From assembly GCF_943371865.1 (NCBI RefSeq), contig NZ_CALRWL010000009.1, positions 62,001-126,000 of the forward strand: DNA of 64,000 nucleotides, written 5' to 3'. Under the pieces are notes generated by a model. That model saw only the letters and a list, made by a program, of their open reading frames with translations, made no database searches and was not told where the DNA came from. Every line of letters starts with the position of its first letter. The first letter of the stretch is position 1. Below are positions 35,656-47,600 of the stretch, one piece after another. The position numbers and the translations under genes are program-made. This DNA is from Azorhizobium sp943371865 (GTDB lineage: Bacteria; Pseudomonadota; Alphaproteobacteria; Rhizobiales; Xanthobacteraceae).

Positions 35656-38600
35656 TTAGAACGACCAGGTGAACGAACCGGTCACCGCATTGTCCTGCAC
35701 CGTATTGGACAGCGTCCCGCGATACGAGACGCCGAGCTTGATGCTCTCGCTCAGCTTCCAGTCGGCGCCCAGTTCCAGCAGCGCCGCATTGCGCGCCAGC
35801 GGCGCGCCGGTGACGTTGAAGTTCGCCCCGGTGCTGGTGAAGGCCAGATAGGCCGCCGGATCCAGATCACCGAAGGCATGCTGCCAGCCGATCATCATGC
35901 GCGGCATCAACGTGGTGCCATTGCCCAGCGCCCAGCTGGTGCCCAGCCGCAGGCCCAAGGTGGCATAGGTAATGTCCGCCGTGGAGCTTTGCAGGCTCAG
36001 CGCCGCCGCCCCGCCGATCTCCTGCGCCGAGCCGGTGTTCAGATGCACATAGGTCAGGCCCGCGAACGGCTCCAGCGCCAGTCCCTGCCAGGTGAAGCCA
36101 TAGCCCACCTCGCCGAACACCTGCGCGGTCTGCGCCCCATAGCTGCTGGTCAAGGCGTTGCTGAAGCCGGGGAACAGGACCGTGCGGGCCATGTCCACGT
36201 CGCTCCAGCTATAAGCGGCGCCAACGCGCACATTGACCGGCCCGAAGGCGCGGCCCGCATAGAGGCCGAGGCTGTAGGTGCCGATATCCGCGGAACTGGC
36301 GCGATCGGTGATGGAGAGGTTGGCGCTGGTATAGCCGCCGGCCACGCCCACCCGCCAATCCTCGCCGATCCGGGCATCCATGCCGGTCATGAAGCCGGAG
36401 CGGTCATGGCTCACCGAAGCGGCATTGCCATTGCCGCTGATCTCGCCCCAGCCGCCGAACGCTTCGCCCCACGCCACCAATTGGGAGGCGCCGCCGTCGG
36501 CCACGGCGGATGTCGACCCCGCCCCGGCGATGGCCACCACGCCCGGCCGTGCGGACAGGCCGCTGTCCGCCGCATAGCCCAGCGCCGGCGTGGAGGTGAC
36601 GCGCGCCGGCCCGCCCGATCCCAGCGCCACAGCGGCGCCGCCGGCCTCGCCATAGGCCTGCTGCCGCAGGCGGCCCAGCATGGATTGCGCCACCACGCGG
36701 CTGTCATCCAGCAGCGCCGTGCCGACGCTGGCATAGGCCTCGCCGGAGAGCATGGTGAAGGCGACGCGGGCGCCGGCCACGCTCTGCCCCACCACCGCCT
36801 GATAGAGCGCCGACCCCGACCCGCCCATCTGCACCGCAGTGGCGGTGTTGAACTGGTTGCGGGTGGTGGCCACGCTGGAGAATAGCACCGGCTGCGCGCC
36901 GGTGGAGAGCGTCAGCGCCGCGCCCTGGGCGCTGTAGCTCACCTGCGGGATCAGGAACGCCAGATCGGTGGTGATGGTGCTGAACTGGCCGCTCAGCCCG
37001 GTGCTGGTCAGGATGGAATAGGTGGTGGAGGCATTGTAGGCGCCGGTGCCGGCCAGCACCGACAAGGTGCCATTGAGCGTCGCGGTGCCGGACACCAGCA
37101 ATTGCGAGCTTTGCCCGGCCGGATTCACCGCCACCTTGAGCGTCCCGCCGGCGGTCTGCTCGAAATTGCCGGTGACCCGCAGTGCACTACCCGCGGCCCC
37201 GGGCTGGAGCGTACCCGCATTGGTCACCGAGGCGATGGTCCAGTTGCCGGTGGCGTTCCACACCGCCCCGCTGGCGATGGTGAGCGCGCTGCCGGCGCCG
37301 AAATTGGCGATGGTATTGGTCAAGGTTCCGCTGCCGGCGAGCGTGATCTGCCCGGCGCCGGAGCCGCCATCGATGGAGCCGTTCAGCACCGAGCCGGTGG
37401 TGAGGGTCAAGCTGTTGACGCCGCTGGCGAACTGCACCGCCACACCGCCGGTGCCGTCGATGGTGCCGCTATTGGTGGCGCTGGCGCCGGTGCCGGTGAA
37501 CTGGAGGCCGATGACGCCGCCGATGGTGCCGGAATTGGTCAGCGAGGCATTGCTGCCCAAGGCGAGGCCGGCGATGGCATCATCGAGGATGGTGCCGGCA
37601 TTGACCACGGTGCCGCCGGTGCCCACCTGCACGCCGAAGATGCCGCCCTGGATGAAGCCGCCGCTGGAATTGGTCAGCATGCCGCCGGCGCCCAGGTTCA
37701 CGCCGGTATCGGCAGTGCCGACGATGCTGCCGCTGTTGGTGATGGTGCCGCTGCCGGTGACGCCGTTCACCGTGCCCTGCACGGAGCCGCTATTGGCGAA
37801 GCTGCCGGTATTGCTGACCGAGCCGGAGCCGCTGATGGTGCCGGTATTGCTCATGCTGCCGGAATTGCTCAGCGTGCCGTTATTGACCAGCGAACCGCCA
37901 TTGCTCAGCGTGCCGCTGTTGGCGATGCTGCCGCTGCTGGTGAGCGTATTGGTATTGCTGAACGTACCGCTGGAGGTGATCTGGCCGTTGTTGGTGGCGG
38001 AATTGGTCACCACAACCACACCATTGTTGGCCAGCGTCGCCCCACCGGCGACATTGAGCGTGCCGTTCAAGGTGCCATCGTTGGTCAGCGTGCCCGAGAG
38101 CACCGCCGCATTGGTGATGGTCGAGCCCGCATCGACGGCCTGGGTGGCGTTCAGGAACGCCACATAGCGGAAGCCGACCGCCTGCACATTCTGCAACGAG
38201 GCGCTGCCTTCCACCACGATGGTGTTCACGCCCTGCGTGCCGTCGGCAAGTCCGATCAGCGCGCTGCCGCTTTCCAGGATCAGGCGATTGGTGCCGCCGG
38301 CGAACTTCACCGCGGTGCCGCCGGCCCCGGAGATGGTGCCGAAATTGTCGATGGTGCCGGAGGCGCCGCCGCTGAACAGCACGCCGACGCCGGCCGTCCC
38401 GGTGCCGGAGATGGTGCCGGTGTTGGTGATGGTCGCGGTGCCGCTGGCAATGGCGAGGCCCGCCGCTTCGCCGGTGATCAGGCCGGAATTGCTCACCAGC
38501 CCGCCGCCGGCAAGCGCAACGCCCGTCCCGCTGGTGCCGGCAATGGTGCCGGAATTGGTGAGCGTCCCGACGCCGGAGAAGGAAACGCCGGTGGCCCCGC

Positions 38601-41600
38601 CCTGGATCAGCGCACTCGCGCCGCTGTTCGCCACCGTCCCGGTGCTGAGGGCGACCCCGACGCCGGTGGCGCCGCTGGCGAGGATCGTGCCCGCATTGGC
38701 AATGACATTGCCGCCCGCGCCGCCGGAGATCCCGGCGAGGACGCCGGTGATGCGCCCGCCCGCCTGATTGTTCACGGCACCGGTTCCGGCGAGCATCACC
38801 GTGGTGGCGACGCTGCCGCTGTTGGTGAAGCCGCCGCTGTTGGTGAACACGCCCGCACCGCTGATGGTGCCGGCATTGGACATGCTGGCCGCATTGTCCA
38901 GGGTGCCGCTGTTGAGCAGCGCCCCGAGATTGGCGAAGCTGCCGGTATTGGCCAGGCTGCCCAGGTTCGCGAACGTGCCCGAGGTGGTCAGCCGGCCGGA
39001 GGTCCTGAGCAGCCCGTCATTTTCAAGGAATGCCGTGCTGGTGAACGTCCCCTGATTGACCATCGCCACCAGGACCGTGAACGAGCCGCTATTGGCGATG
39101 GTGCCCGCATTGGCGGAGCTGACCCCGGCCTGGACCACGCCGCTGGTATTCAGCGTCGCACCCAGGTCCACGGTGACCTTGCCGTTCAGCGTGCCCTGGT
39201 TGGTCAGGGTGCCGGAGATCACGGTGGGGTTGGTGATAGTGGAGCCGGCATCGATCACCTGGGTGGCGTCGATGAAGCCCACATATTGGAAGCCGATGGC
39301 GTTCACCCCGGAGAGCGTCGCGCTGTCGCGCACCACCAGGGTATTCACGCCGAGGCTGCCGTCGGCGGCGCCGATCAACGTGCTGCCGCCTTCCAGGATC
39401 AGGCGGTTGGTGCCGCCGGCGAATTTCACCGCCGTGCCGCCTGCCCCGGAGATCACCCCGAAATTGTCGATGGTGCCTGAGGCGCTGCCGGTGAACAAGA
39501 CGCCGGTGCCCGCCGTGCCGGTACCGGCAATGGTGCCGGTGTTGGTGATCGTCGCCGTGCCGCCGGCGATCTGCACGCCCGCAGCGCCGCCGCTGATCCG
39601 GCCGCTGTTGGAGATGCTGCCGCCGAGCGCCAGCGCCACGCCATAGCCCAGCACGCCGGCGATGCTGCCGGCATTGATGATGGTGCCCAGCCCGCCCAGC
39701 GCCACGCCGGTGAGACCGCCCGAGACCACCGATGTGGTTCCCGTATTGGTCACGCTTGCCGCGCCGCTCAGCGCGATGCCGGTGCCGGTGATGCTGCTGG
39801 CGGAAATGGTGCCCGCATTGGCCACCGTGACACCGCTGCCGGTGATGCCCGCCAGGAGGCCGGAGATGCTGCCGCCGGCCTGGTTGGTCACCACGCCGGT
39901 GCTGGTCACCGTGACCGTGCCGGCGATGCTGCCGCTGTTGGTCAATTGGCCGGAGGTGGAGAAGGTGCCGGCGGTCGAGACCAGCGTGCCGCTATTGAGC
40001 AAGGTACCGGTATTGCTCAGCAGACCATTGTTGGTGAGCAAGCCGGTGTTGGTGAAGCTGCCCGCATTGGTCAAGGTGCTGGCGACGGTGAACGACCCGC
40101 TATTGGCGATGACGCCGCTGTTGGTGGAGGCCGCATCCACCGAGACCACGCCCGAGGTGGTCAGCGTGGCGCCGCCGCTCACCGTCACCTTGCCGTTCAG
40201 CGTGCCCTGGTTGGTCAGGGTGCCGGAGATGACCGTCGCATTGGTGATGGTGGAGCCGGCATCGATGGCATTGGTGGCATCGATGAAGCCCACATATTGG
40301 AAGCCGATGGCGTTGACGCCGGAGAGGACGGCGTTGTCGCGCACCACTAGGGTGTTCACGCCCAGGCTGCCGTCGGCGGCGCCGATCAACGTGCTGCCGC
40401 CTTCCAGGATCAGGCGGTTGGTGCCGCCGGCGAACTTCACCGCCGTGCCGCCTGCCCCGGAGATCACCCCGAAATTGTCGATGGTGCCGGAGGCGCTGCC
40501 GGTGAACAAAACGCCGATGCCCGCAGTGCCGGTGCCGGCAATGGTTCCGGTGTTGGTGATCGTCGCCGTGCCGCCGCCGATCTGCACGCCCGCCGCACCG
40601 CCGCTGATGCGGCCGCTGTTGGAGATGCTGCCGCCGAGCGCCAGCGCCACGCCATAGCCCAGCACGCCGGCGATGCTGCCGGCATTGATGATGGTGCCCA
40701 ATCCGCCCAGCGCCACGCCGGTGAGACCGCCCGAGACCACCGATGTGGTCCCGGTATTGGTCACGCTTGCCGCGCCGCTGAGCGCGATGCCGGTGCCAGA
40801 GATGCTGCTGGCGGAAATGGTGCCCGCATTGGCCACCGTGACACCGCTGCCGGTGATGCCCGCCAGGAGGCCGGAGATGCTGCCACCGGCCTGGTTGGTC
40901 ACCACGCCGGTGCTGGTCACCGTGACCGTGCCGGTGATGCTGCCGCTGTTGGTCAACTGCCCGGCATTGCTCAGCGTTCCGCTGACGGACATGGTGCCGG
41001 TATTGGTCAGGGTACCGCTGTTGCTCAACACGGTGAGGCTTTGGCTGCCCCCGAGGCTCCAGGAGGCGCCGCTGGCCACGCTCACCTGCTGGAAATTGGT
41101 GGCGGAGAGCGTACCGGTGCCGGAGGCGAAGGTCAGGGTATTGGTCCCCGCCCCGCCGTCCACGTTTCCGGTGAAGACCGCACCGGAAAGCACGGTGAGC
41201 ACATCGTCGCCGGCGCCGAACTGCACCGCGGTGCCGCCGGTTCCGATGAGGGTGCCGCTGTTGGTGAGCGTGCTGTTGAAGCTCCCCGAGGCGAGGAAGC
41301 CGGTGCCGCCGGTGACGGTGCCCGCATTGGTCACTGTGGCCGGACCGCCGGTGATGTAGACGCCGGTGGTGGTGCCGGAAATGAGACCCGTAGCGGTGTT
41401 GATGACATCGCCGCCGCCCAGCAGCGAGAGGCCGCGCACACCGCCGGAGATGCTGCCGTCATTGCTTACCGACCCGACACCGCCGGCCATCCGCACCCCG
41501 TGCAGGCTGCCGCTGATGATCGAGGCGCTGCCGGAATTGGTGATGCCGCCGCCGGCGGACAAATAGATGCCGCTGCCGCTGGCGCCGGTGATGGTGCCGA

Positions 41601-44600
41601 AATTGGTGAGGGTCCGCGCCGAAGCGCCGGTGCCGGTGATACCGTCGGTAGCGCCCTGGATCAGCGCGCCGGCCGCATTCGACAGCACGCCCGAGCCGGA
41701 CAGGGTGACCGTGCTCAGCACCGTGCCGGTGTTGAGCAGGGTTCCGCTGTTGACCACAGTGTCCAGGTTGCTCAGCGTGCCGGCATTGATCAGCGTTCCG
41801 GCATTGGTGATGGTGGCGAACGTCTCGGTTGCCGTGACGGTCCAGCTGGCGCCCGCATCGATCTGCAACACTTCGAAATTGCTGAAGCCGCTGAAGGATC
41901 CGCTGCCGGAGACCAGTTCCACGGTATCGATGCCGGCGCCACCGCTGATGCCGCCGGTGAAGGCCGCGCCGGAGAGCAGTTTGAGCAGGTCGTTACCGGC
42001 GCCGAACTGCACCGCGGTGCCGCCGCTGCCAATGATGGTGCCGCTATTGGTCAGGGTATTGTTGAACGTTCCGCCCGCGTCGGAGAAGCGCACGCCGATG
42101 GACTGGCCGGACAAGGTGCCGGCATTGGTGACGACGCCGACCCCGCCCGCCACCTGCACGGCGATGGCGTTGCTGGAAATCAGCGCCCCGGTGCTGTTGG
42201 TGAGGGTGCCGCCACCGCTCAAGTCGACGCCCGCGATGCTGCCGCCGCTGATGGTGCCCGCATTGAGGATGCTGCCGGTGAACCCGGCGGCGCCGAACAC
42301 GCCCTGCCCGGCGCCGGTGATGAGCCCCCCGGCCTGATTGGTCAGCACGCCCGCGCCGCTCAGGGTCACCGTGCCGGAAATGCTGCCGCTGTTGGTCAGG
42401 CTCCCGGTTTCGATGAATACGCCGGCGGTGGTGATGAGGGTGCCGGTGTTGGTGAAGCTGACGGTGTTGGTCACCGTGCCGGGGTTGGTCAAGGTGCCGG
42501 CATTGGTCAGGGTGGGGATCGACAGCACTGTCCCGAGGGTCCAGGAGGCGCCGGCATCCACCACCACCGTATCGAAATTGGTGAAGGCGGATGCGGTGCC
42601 GGTGCCGGAGACGAACTCCAGGGTGTTGCTGCCCGCGCCACCATCCAGCAGGCCGCTGAAGGACGCCCCGGCGAGCACCTGAAGCAGGTCGTTTCCGGCG
42701 CCGAACCGCACCGCCGTGCCGCCATTGCCGATGATGGCGCCGCTGTTGATCAGCGTATTGGCCAAGGTACCCGTAAAGGCGAGGCCGACGCCGGCGGTGC
42801 CGGATCCGGTGATGGTGCCGGCATTGGTCAGCGTGCCGTTCACCAGTTGCAGGCCGAAATCGCCACCGGAAATGGTGCCGGTCGCGGTGTTGGAGACCAC
42901 GCCCGAGCCCAGGGCCTGCACGCCGATGCTGGTCGCGCTGATGGCGCCCGCATTCACCAGGGAGCCGGTGCTGCCCAAGGCCAGCACAACGCCGGTGGTG
43001 GTGCTGCTGATCTGCGCCCCGGCGGCGTTGGTCAGCACGCCCGCCCCGCTCAGGGTCACGGCGGCGGCGATGGAGCCCTGGTTGAGCAGGGTTCCCGCAT
43101 TGGTCAGCACGCCCCCGGCGCTGATGGTGTTGGCGGTGGTGAAGGTCCAGTTCGCCCCGGCATCCACATTGACGATGGCGAAATCGGTAAAGGTGCGCCC
43201 GATGGTGCCGGCATTGCCCAGCGTATCGGTGGCGAATTCCAGCGTATTGGTGCCGGCGCCGGCAACAATGGCGCCGGTGATCACCGAAGTGGGTCGCAGC
43301 ACCAGCAGATCATCGCCGGCGCCGAACTGCACCGCGGTGCCGCCGGTGCCGATGATGGTGCCGGCATTGATCAAGGTATTGTTGAACGTATCGGCATCGA
43401 ACGCCACGCCGATGCCCGCCGTGCCGGTGCCGGTGATGGTGCCCTCATTGGTCACCGTGCCGGCCGCGTTGGCGATGGTGATGCCGCTGGCCCCGCCGGA
43501 GATGAGTGCCAGCGAACCGCTGTTGGTGACCGCGCCGCCGGCGAGCAGATAGACGCCTTTGCCGGTGGCGCAGCCACCGCGGATGGCGCCGGAATTGGTC
43601 ACCGCCACCGTCGCGTTGAAACCCTGGATTCCATCGCAATCGCCGGAGATGGTGCCGGTCAGATTGTTGGTCACCGCGCCGCCGAACAGCAGCAGGATGC
43701 CGTCACCGAAAATGCCGGTGATGATGCCGTCATTGGTGACCGTGGCGCCGACATTCTGTCCGTAAACGCCGCTGCGGTCGCCGGTGATGCGCGAGGCGGA
43801 GCCCAGATTGGCCACCGAGCCGCCAGCCTGCAATTCGACGCCATCGCCGGTGGTGCCGATGATGGTGCCGTAATTGGTGATGGTGGCGGCCGCCCCACGG
43901 GCATAGACGCCGTCGTTGCCGCCGGAAATCAGCGACGCCAGGACCTGATTGCGGACAAAGCCGCCTGCATCCAGCACAACGCCGGACCCGGCGGAGCCGC
44001 CGAGGATGGTGCCGGTGTTCGCGATGGTGCCCAGGCCATCCATGGTCTTGATGCCGAAACCGGCGGTGCCGGTGCCGGAGATGGTGCCGGCATTGGCGAT
44101 CGAGACCGACATCACATTGCTGGTGGTGCCGTTCGAGATCAGGACGCCACCCAGGCTGCCGCTGATCAGCGCCGTCGCGCCGAAGTTGACGATGGTGCCG
44201 TTGGTGGTCTGGTCGGCGCCGTAGCCGGCGGTGCCGATGATGGTGCCTTCATTGCGCAGCAGCGAGCCGGCATTGCGCAACTGCACCCCGGTGTGTCCGC
44301 CTTCGATCCGCGCCGACGTACCCACATTGGTGACGGTATCGGTGTTGAAGCTGTAGACGCCGACGCCGCTGGTGCCGGTGGCGCGGATGGTGCCCGAATT
44401 GGTCAGCGTGCCGCCGAACATCATGACGCCATAGCCGACGCCGGTGATGCGTCCGCTGGCATCGTTGCCGATGATGTTGCCGCCGCCGTTGGAGCGCACG
44501 CCATTGGTGGTGGTGCCGGTGATGGTGCCGCTATTGATCAGCGTGCCGGTGCCCAGCTGCACCCCGGATACGCCGGACATGGTGGCGCCGGCGTGGTTGG

Positions 44601-47600
44601 TCACCACGCCCCGGTCCATGTTGACGGCATAGCCGCCGGAGCTGGCGATCAGGCCATAATTGATCACCGTGGCGACGGCGCCGGAGGTGTCGCCGAAATT
44701 GACGCCGCCCGTGGCGCCGGTGATGGTCCCGGTGGCACTGTTGGTGACGCTGCCCGCCGCATAGTCGATCACGACGCCCGCGCCGGCGCTGCCGGTGATG
44801 GTCCCATCATTGGAGACGGTGCCATTGGCGTTGCGGATGGAAATGCCGGTGCCGCCGGAGATCAATGCGGTGGTGCCAGTGTTGGCGACCCGGCCGCCGG
44901 AATTCAGCCAGATGGCGGTGCCGCCGACGACGATGCTGCCCGCATTGGTGACGGTGGGCGTGCCGCTGATGCCGTAGACGCCGGTGCCGGTGGTGGTGAT
45001 CCGGCCCGTGATCGCATTGTCCAGCGTGCCGGAGCCGGTCAGCGTCACTGTCCCGGAAATGCTGCCGCTATTGTTCACCAGGCCGCTGTTGCTGAGCACG
45101 CCGGATGTGGTGGCCAGCAGGCCGGCATTGGAGAGCGTGCCGCTGTTGGCGAGCGTGCCGTTGTTGGTCAACGTCGTGTTGTTGGTCAGCGTGCCGCTGT
45201 TGGCCAGGGTGCCGCTGTTGGTGAACGCGACGCCCGAGGCCACGGTATTGGCGCCGGTGAAGGTCCAGCTGGCGCCGCTATTGACCGAGACGATGCCGAA
45301 ATTGGTGAAGCTGGCGCTGCCCAGCCCGGTGAAGCTGCCGCCGGTGCCGTCGAAGGCGAGCGTATTGGTGCCGGCGCCGCCGTCCACCACGCCGATGAAG
45401 GTGGCCCCCGCCTGCAGGGTCAACAGGTCGTTGCCGGCGCCGAACGCCACCGCCTTGGTGCCGCCGGAAATGGTGCCGCTATTGGTGATGGTGTTGTTGA
45501 AAGTGCCGTTGACCAGCCAGACGCCATAGTTGGTGCCGATGATCTGGCCCTGGTTGTTCACCACGTTGGCCCCGAAGGAGCCAGAGCCGATGGCGATGTC
45601 CGGCGCAGCGATCAGCGACGCGCTGCCGGAATTGGTGATGGTGCCGCCCGCTCGCAGATAGACGCCGTAGGCGTGGCTGGCGATGGTGGACAGCGTGGTC
45701 GCCCGGATGGTGCCGGCATTGGTCACGGTGACCGCGCCGCTGAAGCCGACAATACCGATATACGAGCCGATGAGCTGCGACCCGGTCCCCACATTATTGA
45801 CGATGCCGCCGCCGTCCATCCAGACGGCTTCGTAGCCGGTGATCGTCCCGTAATTCTGGACGGGCCCTGAGGCGCCCGCATAGCCGAACACTCCCACGCC
45901 GCCAGCCGGGCCGGTGATGATACCGGTCGCACTATTGGTCAGCACGCCGGTGCCGGTGACCGTGACGGCGCCGGCGATGCTGCCGGTATTGGTCATCGTA
46001 TTCGTGTTGATCAGCGTGCCGGTGGCGGTCAGCGTGCCGGAATTGGTGAAGGTGCCGGAATTGGTGAAGGTACCGCCAGAGGCAATGGTCAGGTTGCCGG
46101 CGTTGGTCATGGACATGGACGCGGCGACGGAATTCACGCCCGTGAAGGTCCAGTTGGCGCCGGACAGCACGCTGGCCACTTCGAAATTGATGAAGCCCGA
46201 GCCGCCTAGCCCGTTGAAACTGGCCGCCGCGGTGCCGCCAAATTCCAGCGTATCGGTGCCGCCGCCGCCATCCACCACGCCAGTAAAGACGGCGCCCGGC
46301 AGCAGCCGCACCAGATCATCGGTGACGCGGCCGAACTGCACGGCGGTGCCGCCAGTGCCGATGATGGTGCCGCTGTTGATGACCGTATTGCTCTGGCCGA
46401 ATACATCGATGAACACGCCGATGCCGGAGGCCGTATCGGTACCGATGATGGTGCCGGCATTGGTGAGGGTGGAACCGGCGCCATAACCGTTCAGAATGTT
46501 AGCGCCGACGCTCTTGCCGGAGATCGTCGCCCCCGCAGCGTTGGTGACCACGGCGCCACTCTGCAGATAGAGGGCCGCGCCTCCCGTGCTGATGATGGTG
46601 CCGTAATTGGTGACGTTGCCCACCGCGCCGCCGGAGGCGAAGAACACACCATTCCCCGAGGTGCCCGAAATCGTGCCGCGATTGACCAGCGTGCCCAGAC
46701 CGCCGCTGAGGGAGATGCCATAGGCACCGGCGATGACGCTGGCGGTTCCCGTATTGCTGATGCTGCCGCCGCCGGCCAGATTGATGGCGGCGTAACCCGC
46801 CCCGCCCACCGAGCGGATGGTGCCGTCATTGATGACCGTGCCCACCGCGCCGGTGATATTCACACCGAACTTGTTGCCCGAGATGGACGCGGCGCTGCCG
46901 CTGTTGGTCACCTTGCCGCCGGCGGACAGGTAGACGCCGTTGTTGCCGGACGAGGTGATGGTGCCGAGGTTGGTGAGTGTCGGCGTCACACCGCTGGCAT
47001 TCACCACCGCCGCCCCGGTGGCGGAAATGATGCCGCTGAGCTGGTTGTCCAAGGTTCCGGTGGCGGTCAGTGTCACCGTGCCGGAGATGCTGCCGGTATT
47101 GGTCAGCAGACCATTGTTGGTGAAGGTGCCGGAGGACAGAGTCAGCAGGCCGGCATTGCTGATCGTCTGGCTCGCAGCGTTGGTGAGAATTCCGCTACTG
47201 GTGAACGCGCCGCCCGAGGCGATCGCGAGCAAGCGGTTATTGGTCAAGGTGCCGCTATTGGTGAACACGCCGCCCGAGGCGATAGTGACCGTGCCACCGT
47301 TGGTGACGGTCCCGCTATTGGCGAACAGGCCGCCGGAGGCAACAATGACGGTGCTGGCTGTGCCATTGTTGGTCAGCGCGCTGCTATTGGCGAAGGTCCC
47401 CGCGGCAGTCAGCGTCCGCGCATTGGTGACCGAGCCGGAACCGGCATTGGTAAACGTGCCGGCATTTGCGACCGTCATCTGGCCCAGATTGGTCAGGGCG
47501 GCGTTGCCCAGCGTGTTTGAGCCGGTGAAGGTCCAGTTCGCCCCGGTAATGACCGTGACGTTTTCGAAATTGATCGCGCTCACATTGGCGATGGTGCCCG

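Noticed and set aside
41041..45870. 1,609-codon open frame on the plus strand inside the adhesin
   Set aside because: Antisense shadow of the repetitive adhesin DNA; the product is Gly/Ala/Asp low-complexity without a plausible domain. The same holds for the long plus-strand frame at 37102-39480.
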